A model generated the notes under the pieces. The model did no database searches, was not told the DNA's origin, and saw only the letters and a program-made list of their open reading frames with translations. A stretch of DNA of 64,000 bases from Alphaproteobacteria bacterium (GTDB lineage: Bacteria > Pseudomonadota > Alphaproteobacteria > UBA9219 > RGZA01): positions 82,387 through 146,386 of the forward strand of contig JAKFVN010000003.1 of assembly GCA_021732145.1 (NCBI GenBank). The letters run 5' to 3'. The first letter of the stretch is position 1. Every line of letters starts with the position of its first letter. A program made the translations under genes and the position numbers. Below are positions 8,849 to 17,148 of this stretch, in pieces.

Positions 8849-10008
8849 CACAGCGCCTGCTCATAGTTGATGACGAGGTTGATATTTGCGAACTGATTGC
8901 AGATGTTGCTGATGGTCGCGGCTTTGAAGCCAAAACCATCAGCGATCCCGCCAAGGTTGAAGAAGCCCTGGTGGAATTCAAGCCCAACTGCATCATGCTT
9001 GATTTGATGATGCCGGGAACCGACGGCGTTGAATTACTGCGTAACCTTGGCGACCATATTAAAGGTTGCGCGATTGTATTAATGAGCGGCCATGATGTGC
9101 GCGTTCTGAATTCCGCAAAGCGCCTTGGCGCGGCGCATGGCATTAATGTGATTGGCGTTCTTGAAAAACCCATTGAAATCCCAACGCTGCGCGACACGCT
9201 TGATTTGCTGGCAAAAGCCGAGACCAAGACCACCGCCAAAACCGCCGATGTATCCGACAGCAAGATGAAGGATGAAGAAGTTGCGGTATTCTACCAACCC
9301 ATCGTTGATATCATCACGGGCCGCGTGCGCGGCATGGAAGCATTGGTGCGCTGGAACCACCCGCAGCACGGCATTTTATCGCCTGACCATTTTCTGGATA
9401 AGATGGATACCGCCGAAATGCAGGCAATGACCAACCAGGTCATGAAAATCGCCGTTGATAATCTCGTGGAGTTTCATGCCAAGGGCTTTCCGGTTGCCAT
9501 CTCCATCAACATGACCGCCAGCAATCTGATTGATCTGGGCGTGCCCGACCGCCTTGATGAATTATGCAAGGCAAAGAATATCCCGCCCGAAAAACTCACC
9601 ATCGAAGTGACCGAAGGCGAAGCGATGCGCGATGTGCGCAAGATTATGGATGTGCTGACCCGCCTGCGCCTGCGCGGCTTTGGCGTGGCAATTGACGATT
9701 TCGGAACCGGCTATTCATCCTTGCGCGAATTGCAACGCATGCCGTTCAGCTCGATGAAGATGGATAAATCCTTCGTGATGGATATGGCCGAAAACCGCGA
9801 CAGCCAGATGATTGCCAACACCATTATCGACCTTGGCCATAATTTGAATCTGAAAGTCGTGGCGGAAGGCATCGAAACCGCAGCGGTGTGGAACATGCTC
9901 AAAGACCGCGGCTGCGATTTGGCGCAGGGTTATCTCATCGCCAAACCCATGTCATTCGACAATTTCCTGAAATGGATTACCGAAAACGGCGGCGTTTTTA
10001 AAATATAA
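8845..10008 (+). CDS. Response regulator with EAL domain (c-di-GMP phosphodiesterase)
   Basis: This 387-aa protein has an N-terminal receiver (RLLIVDDEVDICELIADVAD, acceptor Asp in CIMLDLMMPGTDGVELL, Lys in GVLEKPIEI) and a C-terminal EAL domain from about residue 147. The EAL catalytic set looks intact: MEALVRWNHP (the EAL signature), ISINMTASNL, IEVTEGEAM, AIDDFGTGYSSL (DDFG-G loop), KMDKSFV, VVAEGIET and QGYLIAKP. It should hydrolyse c-di-GMP to pGpG under phosphorylation control. Its ATG overlaps the stop of the hybrid kinase by 4 nt, so the kinase, possibly through its own REC, is the likely input. Confidence 0.93.
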   Translation: MTQRLLIVDDEVDICELIADVADGRGFEAKTISDPAKVEEALVEFKPNCIMLDLMMPGTDGVELLRNLGDHIKGCAIVLMSGHDVRVLNSAKRLGAAHGINVIGVLEKPIEIPTLRDTLDLLAKAETKTTAKTADVSDSKMKDEEVAVFYQPIVDIITGRVRGMEALVRWNHPQHGILSPDHFLDKMDTAEMQAMTNQVMKIAVDNLVEFHAKGFPVAISINMTASNLIDLGVPDRLDELCKAKNIPPEKLTIEVTEGEAMRDVRKIMDVLTRLRLRGFGVAIDDFGTGYSSLRELQRMPFSSMKMDKSFVMDMAENRDSQMIANTIIDLGHNLNLKVVAEGIETAAVWNMLKDRGCDLAQGYLIAKPMSFDNFLKWITENGGVFKI

Positions 10009-10071
10009 GTAGCGTTTTTAAGGTTTAAGGGGTAATTGCTAAAGACCATCTTTTTTTATCGGTCTTATCGC

Positions 10072-11436
10072 ATGTCATCATCCGCCCATTCTTCCAAAGT
10101 TCCTTCGCATCTTTTCGAACATCTCGAAACGCTGATTAAGAAAGCCAAGAGCGTTGGCGCGGATGCAGCGGACGGCGTCTATGTCGAAAGCATGGGTGTA
10201 TCGGCCGCCATTCGCAATGGGGAGCTTTCAACGCTGGAGCGCAGCGAAAGCGCATCCTTGGGTCTTCGCGTACTCATCGGCAAAAAGCAAGCCTGCGTTG
10301 CAACGCATGACATCCACAAGGAACGCCTGAACGAAATGGTGGAACGCGCGGTCAGTATGGCAAAGCTTGCGCCCGAAGATCCTTATGCTGGCCTCGCTGC
10401 GCAAGATCAGCTTGCCAAGCAAATTCCTGATTTGGATTTATTTGATGGCGTTGAAGTTGATGCCGATACCTTGATTGCATCCGCCAAAACAATGGAAGAG
10501 GTGGTGCGTGCTGTTCCCAAGGTTACCAATGTCGAAGAAAGCAATGCCAGCTGGGGGTTGTCAGGCTTTGCATTCGTCACCAGCCACGGTTTTTCCAGCG
10601 GATATCGCGGCACATCGCATGGGCTTTCCATCGAAGTAGTCGCTGGCACAGACACCCACATGGTGCGCGATTATGATTATTCCAGCGCGCTGCACGCCAG
10701 CGATATGCGCACACCGCAAGATGTCGCATTGGCAGCAGCCGCGCGCACCGTAAGCCGCCTTGATGCGCGCAAAATGCCTACCAAAAAAATTCCCGTGGTA
10801 TTTGCGCCGCGCGTGGCATCTTCCCTTCTGCGAAATCTTTTAAGCGCCATGAACGGCGCTGCGATTGCGCGCAAGGCATCCTTCCTGATTGATGACATGG
10901 GTAAATCCATTTTCCCTGCCAATATCCATTTGATTGATGACCCGTTGATGAAGCGCGGTTTACGTTCCCGTCCCTTTGATGGTGAAGGCTTACCAACGCA
11001 GCGCATGGCCTTTGTTGAAAACGGCGTTTTAAAATCATGGATGATGAATTGCAGCGCGGCGCGCCAATTAAATCTGAAAAGCACTGGCCATGGCAGCCGC
11101 GGCGTTGGCGGCGTTCCCGGCATCAGCGCCAGCAATTTCTATATGGATGCTGGCGCGGTCACAGCCGAAGCGCTCATCGCTGATATTAAAGAAGGATTTT
11201 ATGTCACCGAAACTATGGGGCATGGCGGCGACACGCTGACGGGCGATTACAGCCAGGGCGCGGCAGGGTTCTGGATTGAAAATGGAACGCTTTCTTTCCC
11301 CGTGCATGAAATGACGATTGCCGGAAATTTAAAGCCAATGTTCCAGAATTTAACCGCCGCGAATGATTTAACCCATCGCTACGGCGTTGATGCGCCCACC
11401 TTGCGCATCGAAGGCATGACGGTTGCCGGGGAATAA
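10072..11436 (+). CDS. pmbA: TldD/PmbA (TldE) family metalloprotease subunit
   Basis: PmbA/TldE is the partner of TldD in a heterodimeric zinc protease that matures or degrades small peptides. Family motifs are AAIRNGELSTLERSESASLG, GLRVLIGKKQACVATHD, FSSGYRGTSHGLSIEVVAG, HGSRGVGGVPGISASNFYMD and MGHGGDTLTGDYSQGAAGFW near the C-terminus. Of the two subunits, this form lacks the HExxxH motif, which TldD carries. The start is uncertain: ATG 10072 begins MSSSAHSSKV, while TTG 10036 has AAGGGG three bases upstream and would add 12 residues. No tldD is in the window. Confidence 0.9.
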   Translation: MSSSAHSSKVPSHLFEHLETLIKKAKSVGADAADGVYVESMGVSAAIRNGELSTLERSESASLGLRVLIGKKQACVATHDIHKERLNEMVERAVSMAKLAPEDPYAGLAAQDQLAKQIPDLDLFDGVEVDADTLIASAKTMEEVVRAVPKVTNVEESNASWGLSGFAFVTSHGFSSGYRGTSHGLSIEVVAGTDTHMVRDYDYSSALHASDMRTPQDVALAAAARTVSRLDARKMPTKKIPVVFAPRVASSLLRNLLSAMNGAAIARKASFLIDDMGKSIFPANIHLIDDPLMKRGLRSRPFDGEGLPTQRMAFVENGVLKSWMMNCSAARQLNLKSTGHGSRGVGGVPGISASNFYMDAGAVTAEALIADIKEGFYVTETMGHGGDTLTGDYSQGAAGFWIENGTLSFPVHEMTIAGNLKPMFQNLTAANDLTHRYGVDAPTLRIEGMTVAGE

Positions 11437-11521
11437 ATCCTCGAATAATCATTAAATAACAAGGCAATAAGCCCTGCCACAAAGGTTGCAGCATAGACTT
11501 TGCCACACTAAACTGGCCACT

Positions 11522-12280
11522 ATGCTGTCTTACCGCACCATCTGGCTATCCGATATTCATCTTGGCACCCGTGGCTGCCAGGCCGATTTGCTGCTCGATT
11601 TCCTTGCCCATACCACCAGCAAAACGCTGTATTTAGTGGGCGATATTGTCGATGGCTGGGAACTCAAAAAAAAATGGTTCTGGCCCGCATCACATAATTC
11701 TGTCCTGCATCACTTCCTGAAATTGTCGCGTGAAGGCACTAACGTTACCTACATCCCCGGCAATCATGATGAAATGTCGCGCGATTATCTGGGAAAAAGT
11801 TTTGGCGGCATCACGGTCGTCAACCAGCTGGTTCATGAAACCGCCGATGGCAAGCGCATGCTGGTGATGCATGGCGACCAGTTTGATGCGGTGATGAGCT
11901 GCGCCAAATGGCTCGCCAAACTCGGCAGCGTGGCCTATGGCATCGCGATTGCCATGAACTGGATATTCAATACGGTACGAAGGGCGCTGGGCCTTACCTA
12001 TTGGTCGCTTTCCGCTTACCTGAAACAAAAGGTGAAGGGCGCTGTCAAAGACATCAATGATTACGAGCATTTTCTGGCCGAAGAAGCGCGCCAGAATAAA
12101 TGCGCAGGCATCATTTGTGGGCATATTCACCGGGCGGAAATCCGCACTGTTGAAGACGTGCTGTACTGCAATGATGGCGATTGGGTGGAATCCTGCACCG
12201 CATTGGTCGAACACCATGACGGCCGCCTTGAAATTATTCACTGGCCCACGCAGCGCTCACAACTTTTGGCGGCTGCATGA
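11522..12280 (+). CDS. LpxH-like UDP-2,3-diacylglucosamine diphosphatase family phosphoesterase
   Basis: This calcineurin-type metallophosphoesterase (about 252 aa) has the dimetal motifs SDIHLGTRGC, GDIVDGWE, YIPGNHDEMSRDYLG, VMHGDQFD and CGHIHRAEIR. It belongs to the COG2908 branch. LpxH of that group removes UMP from UDP-2,3-diacylglucosamine in lipid A synthesis, and alphaproteobacteria more often use LpxI. This paralogue may act on another lipid or nucleotide-sugar lipid. Its stop overlaps the start of the GT4-WaaA fusion gene by 4 nt, and lpxK follows, so envelope lipid function is likely. The start at ATG 11522 gives MLSYRTIWLSDIH; an upstream TTG (11486) is possible but less likely. 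Confidence 0.85.
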   Translation: MLSYRTIWLSDIHLGTRGCQADLLLDFLAHTTSKTLYLVGDIVDGWELKKKWFWPASHNSVLHHFLKLSREGTNVTYIPGNHDEMSRDYLGKSFGGITVVNQLVHETADGKRMLVMHGDQFDAVMSCAKWLAKLGSVAYGIAIAMNWIFNTVRRALGLTYWSLSAYLKQKVKGAVKDINDYEHFLAEEARQNKCAGIICGHIHRAEIRTVEDVLYCNDGDWVESCTALVEHHDGRLEIIHWPTQRSQLLAAA

Positions 12281-14688
12281 AACTCCTCATCGTTTCTGAT
12301 GCTTGGCATCCGCAGGTCAATGGTGTTGTGCGCACGCTGGAAGAAACCATGCGCCAGCTTGAAAAAATGGGCCACACGGTAAAGGTCATCGGGCCGGAAC
12401 CCGGCCTGCTCACCTTCCCCGCGCCCAGCTATCCGGAAATCAAACTGGAATTTTTTGCGGATAACCGCCTGCGCAAGGCGATTGACCAATTCCAGCCCGA
12501 CTACATTCATATCTCTACCGAAGGCCCGCTGGGCATGGCCATGCGCCATATCTGCATCCAGCAAAAACGCCCTTATTCCACGGCGTATCACACCTGTTTT
12601 CCGGAATATCTGGAAAAGCGCGTACCGGGCATTTTCAAGAAAGCCGTGAAGCTGATTACCTATCAATTCATCAAGCGCGTGCATGTGCCATCCTGCGCGG
12701 TGATGGTGTCAACGCCATCCATCGAAAACACGCTGCGCCAGCACCGCATCAGCAATATCCACCGCTGGTCACGCGGGGTGGATACCAACATCTTCAAGCC
12801 TTACGGAAAAGATTTCGCGCCGTTCAAGGATTTGCCGCGACCGATTTATATTTACGTTGGCCGCGTGGCGGTTGAAAAAAACCTTGATGCGTTCCTATCG
12901 CTCGATTTGCCCGGCAGCAAAGTGGTGATTGGCGATGGCCCCGGCGAAGCGGATTTCAGGCACCGTTACCCGAACGTGCATTTCCTGGGTAAACGGAGCG
13001 GTGAAGATTTGGCGCGGCATTATGCGGGCGCGGATGTATTCGTCTTCCCATCCAAAACGGATACTTTTGGCTTGGTGCTGCTGGAAGCCGCTGCATGCGG
13101 CTTGGCCATTGCGGCCTACCCTGTCCAAGGGCCGGTTGATGTCTTTGCCGACAGTACAAAAACCGCTGGGTTTGTTGTGTTGCATGATGATTTGCGTGAA
13201 GCGGCATTAAAGGCAGCGGTACTGAAACCAGCGCCGGAACTCTGCCATTCCTTTGTCGCCGAAAACTATTCATGGGCAAGCTGCACCAAGCAATTCCTCG
13301 ATAATCTGCAAGCCCCCACGCAATACACGCTGCGCCGCATCCGCCGCTTTGAGCGCGCGATGGATTTCTTGCATGCCATGCATATCCGCATCAAGACACT
13401 GCCAAAGTTTTATCCAACCATTTACCGCGCGCTCACGTTCTTAATTGCGCCGCTACTTCCCATCTATCTTCACATCCGCGCAGCAAAGGGTAAGGAAGAA
13501 CCCAGCCGTTTGCATGAACGCTTTGGTTATCCATCGGGCGTGCGCCCTGCGGGTAAGCTCATCTGGTGTCATGGTGCCAGCGTGGGTGAAGCCTTGTCAC
13601 TCCTGCCGCTTTTAAGCCGTTTGAATGCATTGCCGCAAAAGCCACACTTGCTGCTGACCACTGGCACAAAAAGCTCGGCGGAATTGCTGGCAACGCGCCT
13701 GCCGCCCAATGTCATTCATCAATACATCCCCGTCGATACGATGGAGGCGATGCGCCGCTTTGTGCGCCATTGGCAGCCAAATCTCGCACTTTTGGTGGAA
13801 TCGGAGCTTTGGCCAAACATGATTGGCACGCTGCGCGGCAAGAAAATTCCGGCCGCGCTTTTAAATGCGCGCATCAGCGAAAAATCCGCGCGCAACTGGG
13901 GCAGCTATGCCGAACTTTGGATAAAAGCATTATTGCGCGTCTTTGCGGTTGTGCTGGCACAAAGCGAGAATGATGCCGTTCGTTTCCGCGAACTTGGCGC
14001 AACATCCGCACGCAGTGTTGGGAATTTAAAGGGTGCGGCGCAGCCATTGCCGGTCAATGAAACGGACTTTACTGCGCTAAAAAAAGTGATTGGCAACCGC
14101 CCGCTCTGGGTCATGGCATCCACGCATGAGGGCGAAGAAGAAATCGCCTGCCGCGTTCACCAGAAACTGGCTGAACAATTTCCTGACTTGCTTACCATCA
14201 TTGTGCCGCGCCACCCGGCCCGCGCGGATGTGATTATGGAACGTGTGATAAAACCGCTTAAACTAAACGGGTTGCGCCGTTCCACCCATCAATTACCACT
14301 GGCGGATACGGGTATTTATATCGCCGACAGCTTTGGTGAATTAGGCCTGTTTTACAAGGCTTCCCCGCATATCTGCATTGGCGGCACCTTTGGCAAAACG
14401 GGCGGACATAACCCCTTGGAAGCCGCGCATTTTGGCTGCGCGATTGTGTTTGGGCCCGATATGCGCAACTTTGCTGAAATGGCGAGCACCATTCTGGCAT
14501 CTGGTGCAGCGCGTCAGGTGCAAAGCGAACAGGAATTGATTAATACGCTTACCTTCCTTTTACAAAACCCGTCCGAGCAAATGCAGCTTAGCATCAAAGC
14601 CAAAGCCTATGCCGATAACGAGCAACATGTGCTTGACCGCGTGATGATGGAATTGCAACCTTTATTAAGCACAACTCTGAGCAGCTAA
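12277..14688 (+). CDS. waaA: Fused GT4 glycosyltransferase and 3-deoxy-D-manno-octulosonate (Kdo) transferase
   Basis: One 803-aa reading frame holds two complete enzymes. Residues 1-~345 form a GT4 glycosyltransferase of the MgtA / GDP-mannose alpha-mannosyltransferase type: SDAWHPQVNGVVRTLEETM, a RWSRGVDTNIFKP loop, IYVGRVAVEKNLDAFL, and the nucleotide-sugar motif FVFPSKTDTFGLVLLEAAAC. Residues ~378-803 are a full WaaA (KdtA). They start with the usual membrane anchor (IYRALTFLIAPLLPIYLHIR) and the RLHERFGYPSG region. They continue with CHGASVGEALSLLPLL (Glu of SVGE is the expected catalytic base), LLVESELWPNMI and GGTFGKTGGHNPLEAAHFGC. WaaA adds Kdo to lipid IVA at the inner membrane. The overlaps on both sides (4 nt with the LpxH-like gene, 2-nt gap to lpxK) indicate an operon. 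The fusion is unusual, and the acceptor of the GT4 half is unknown. Confidence 0.9.
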   Translation: MKLLIVSDAWHPQVNGVVRTLEETMRQLEKMGHTVKVIGPEPGLLTFPAPSYPEIKLEFFADNRLRKAIDQFQPDYIHISTEGPLGMAMRHICIQQKRPYSTAYHTCFPEYLEKRVPGIFKKAVKLITYQFIKRVHVPSCAVMVSTPSIENTLRQHRISNIHRWSRGVDTNIFKPYGKDFAPFKDLPRPIYIYVGRVAVEKNLDAFLSLDLPGSKVVIGDGPGEADFRHRYPNVHFLGKRSGEDLARHYAGADVFVFPSKTDTFGLVLLEAAACGLAIAAYPVQGPVDVFADSTKTAGFVVLHDDLREAALKAAVLKPAPELCHSFVAENYSWASCTKQFLDNLQAPTQYTLRRIRRFERAMDFLHAMHIRIKTLPKFYPTIYRALTFLIAPLLPIYLHIRAAKGKEEPSRLHERFGYPSGVRPAGKLIWCHGASVGEALSLLPLLSRLNALPQKPHLLLTTGTKSSAELLATRLPPNVIHQYIPVDTMEAMRRFVRHWQPNLALLVESELWPNMIGTLRGKKIPAALLNARISEKSARNWGSYAELWIKALLRVFAVVLAQSENDAVRFRELGATSARSVGNLKGAAQPLPVNETDFTALKKVIGNRPLWVMASTHEGEEEIACRVHQKLAEQFPDLLTIIVPRHPARADVIMERVIKPLKLNGLRRSTHQLPLADTGIYIADSFGELGLFYKASPHICIGGTFGKTGGHNPLEAAHFGCAIVFGPDMRNFAEMASTILASGAARQVQSEQELINTLTFLLQNPSEQMQLSIKAKAYADNEQHVLDRVMMELQPLLSTTLSS

Positions 14689-14690
14689 AC

Positions 14691-15665
14691 ATGAAACTGA
14701 CCGCGCCGCGTTTCTGGTTTGAAAAAAAAGGAATGATCGCAACGCTGCTGCATCCCTTTGCAGTGCTCTATGCCGCATTCGGCAATTATCTTCGCAGCCG
14801 CATTGTGCCGCAAAAAATGTCCGTGCCTGTCATTTGCGTTGGCAATGTGGTGCTGGGCGGTTCGGGTAAAACGCCCATCGTGCAAATGCTGGTAAAACAC
14901 CTCAAAAACCGCGGGTTTTCGCCGCATATCATCAGCCGCGGCTATGGCGGTTATTTAAAAGGCCCCGTGCGCGTTGACACAAGCATCCACACCATTGGTG
15001 AAACAGGCGATGAACCCTTGATGCTGTCAGCCATTGCGTCCGTCTGGGTTTCCAAGAATAAGGTCGCTGGCGCCAAGGCCGCGATTGCTGCTGGTGCAAC
15101 CGTGTTGTTGCTGGATGATGGCTTGCAAAACCCGACTCTCTATAAGGATGTTTCATTCCTGGTGATTGATGCCGCGCGCGCGCTGGGTAATGGCTGCGTT
15201 ATTCCGGCGGGGCCGTTGCGCGAAACACTTCCGGAATCCCTTGCCAAGACCAATGCGGTGATTTGGGTTGGAAACGGACATGATGAAACGCTTAAAACGA
15301 TTACCGCGCAAAAACCGGTGATTAAGGCACATGCCGCAACCGTGTGCGATATTGATTTAACGGGCAAAAAAGTATTTGCGTTTTGCGGCATCGGCAATGC
15401 GCAGAAATTTCATGACGGCGTAAGGGCGCTGGGTGCCAATATCATCAAAACCGCTGATTTTCCTGACCATTATGTATGGAGCACCTATGAAATCCGCAAG
15501 CTGCTGGATGAAGCCAAAACGCTGAATGCGCTGGCCGTCACCACCGCCAAGGATGCGGTGCGCATTCCGCAAAGCCTTCGCGAAGCCATCACCATTTGCG
15601 ATGTCGAGATGTCATTGCATGACGACATGCTGCTTGACAAGCAGCTTATCAAGCTTAAGCTCTGA
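14691..15665 (+). CDS. lpxK: Tetraacyldisaccharide 4'-kinase LpxK
   Basis: LpxK phosphorylates the 4' position of the lipid A disaccharide at the inner membrane. This 324-aa protein has the N-terminal hydrophobic region near FAVLYAAFGNYLR. The family P-loop follows in VGNVVLGGSGKTPIVQML, then ISRGYGGYLKGPVRVD, TGDEPLML and LLDDGLQNPTLYKDVSFLVI. It starts 2 nt after the waaA fusion, which completes an LPS core/lipid A operon. The stop codon abuts the stop of the convergent xseA gene with no base between, and I see no terminator there. Confidence 0.95.
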   Translation: MKLTAPRFWFEKKGMIATLLHPFAVLYAAFGNYLRSRIVPQKMSVPVICVGNVVLGGSGKTPIVQMLVKHLKNRGFSPHIISRGYGGYLKGPVRVDTSIHTIGETGDEPLMLSAIASVWVSKNKVAGAKAAIAAGATVLLLDDGLQNPTLYKDVSFLVIDAARALGNGCVIPAGPLRETLPESLAKTNAVIWVGNGHDETLKTITAQKPVIKAHAATVCDIDLTGKKVFAFCGIGNAQKFHDGVRALGANIIKTADFPDHYVWSTYEIRKLLDEAKTLNALAVTTAKDAVRIPQSLREAITICDVEMSLHDDMLLDKQLIKLKL

Positions 15666-17060
15666 TTATTTTGACGAAACCTTCTTATCGCCATCGGCGA
15701 AGGTCAGCGTTAAATCGCTTCCCGCCTTCACATCCGCGGCGCGCATAATCGTTGTGCCGTCCGTACCGCGCACCAAGGCAAAGCCGCGCTTTAAAACGGA
15801 ATGATATGAAAAGCTTTCCAGCAATTGGCCAAGCGCACGCAAGCCTTCCGATTTTCTATCCATGCGCTGGCGCTGCGCGGTTTGCAAACGGCTAAGCAAG
15901 CTTTCCAAACGCTGCTTGCCATGCTGCACATTTTGCTTTAAGGGCAGAATATTGAGGCCCGCCGCCAAACGCTGCAAGCGTTGTTGCTGGCGGCTTAAGG
16001 TGTTATTTACCGCGGTAAATAAACGCTCCGCCCTGTCATCCAGACGCTGCGCCAATGTTTCCATGAGCACGCGCGGATGAGTCAGCTTGCCAGCAAAGCG
16101 TTCCAGATGCAGTTTTTGCTTCTCAACGAACCTTCGCGCCGCGCCATCCAATCGTGCACCTGTTTCACGCATAGCCGCCAATAAATCCAGCCGCACGGGC
16201 ACGGCCATTTCGGCCGCTGCCGTTGGTGTTGGTGCACGGCGGTCGGATGCAAAATCAATCATCGTCGTGTCGGTTTCATGCCCCACCGCGGAGATTAAGG
16301 GAATGCGGCTATTGGCAGCGGCACGCACCACAATTTCTTCATAGAATGGTAGCATGTCTTCCAATGAACCGCCGCCACGCGCCACAATGAGCACATCAGG
16401 AACGGGTATGTTTTCCGCCCGAGCGGTTGCGCCACTTGGCGCAGAGCGACTGGTGTCTAAAAGTGAATTAAACCCGGCAATCGCATTGGCAATCTGCGTT
16501 GCTGCGCCATCGCCCTGCACGTTGACGGGCCACACCAATACATGCACCGGAAAGCGTTCAGCCAAACGGTGCAGAATATCCTTAATCACTGCACCTGTGG
16601 GCGATGTAATCACGCCAATCACCTTCGGCATTCTGGGCAATGGTTTTTTGCGTGCCTCGTCAAACAGGCCTTCGGCCGCCAGTTTCTTTTTGCGGTCTTC
16701 CAGCATTTTCATCAGCGCGCCAACGCCCGCCAATGCCATTTGCTCCGCAACAATCTGGTATTTCGACTGGCCGGGATAGGTGGTAAGGCGGCCTTCGACG
16801 ACGACTTCCATGCCCTCCACAGGTTTGACCTTCAACCGCCCCACCTGTCCCTTCCAGCACACGCCGGCAAGGTTTGCGTTTTCATCTTTGAGCGTGAAAT
16901 ACAAATGGCCGGAGGTGTGCAGCTTTGGCTGCGAAATTTCGCCACGCACGCGCACATGGCCGAATTCCTCCTCTACGCTGCGCTTTAGCTGCGCAGAGAG
17001 TTCCGCAACGGTGTATTCTGGCAAATTGCTTCCGGCGATGGGTTGGTCGAGCAATGACAT
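15666..17060 (-). CDS. xseA: Exodeoxyribonuclease VII large subunit
   Basis: XseA, with XseB, degrades single-stranded DNA to acid-insoluble oligonucleotides. The 464-aa protein has an N-terminal OB fold (PEYTVAELSAQLKRSVEEEF, VRVRGEISQPKLHTSGHLYF, VVVEGRLTTYPGQSKYQIV). The catalytic domain contains PKVIGVITSPTGAVIKDI, LIVARGGGSLEDMLPFYEE and SAVGHETDTTMIDFASDRRA, and is followed by a coiled-coil region with repeated RLxRLAA-type heptads. Residues ~200-216, just before DVLIVARGGGS, are encoded by a family A hairpin element in frame. No xseB is in the window. Confidence 0.96.
   Translation of the reverse strand: MSLLDQPIAGSNLPEYTVAELSAQLKRSVEEEFGHVRVRGEISQPKLHTSGHLYFTLKDENANLAGVCWKGQVGRLKVKPVEGMEVVVEGRLTTYPGQSKYQIVAEQMALAGVGALMKMLEDRKKKLAAEGLFDEARKKPLPRMPKVIGVITSPTGAVIKDILHRLAERFPVHVLVWPVNVQGDGAATQIANAIAGFNSLLDTSRSAPSGATARAENIPVPDVLIVARGGGSLEDMLPFYEEIVVRAAANSRIPLISAVGHETDTTMIDFASDRRAPTPTAAAEMAVPVRLDLLAAMRETGARLDGAARRFVEKQKLHLERFAGKLTHPRVLMETLAQRLDDRAERLFTAVNNTLSRQQQRLQRLAAGLNILPLKQNVQHGKQRLESLLSRLQTAQRQRMDRKSEGLRALGQLLESFSYHSVLKRGFALVRGTDGTTIMRAADVKAGSDLTLTFADGDKKVSSK
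16421..16449. repeat. Family A hairpin repeat inside xseA (antisense to the gene)
   Basis: On the + strand, GAGCGGTT is followed by a perfect stem GCGCCA-ct-TGGCGC and then AGAGCGA. With its neighbours (cgcccgag... and ...tggtg) it is nearly identical over ~40 nt to the intergenic copy at 51089, apart from paired changes in the stem. The xseA frame is maintained. Confidence 0.75.
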
Positions 17061-17148
17061 GAACTGCGATGATGGTATTGAGTAATCCTATATATATAGC
17101 TAAAAGAAGTGAACGATTTTTACCAGCCCAACCTTTCAGGCACTTCTT

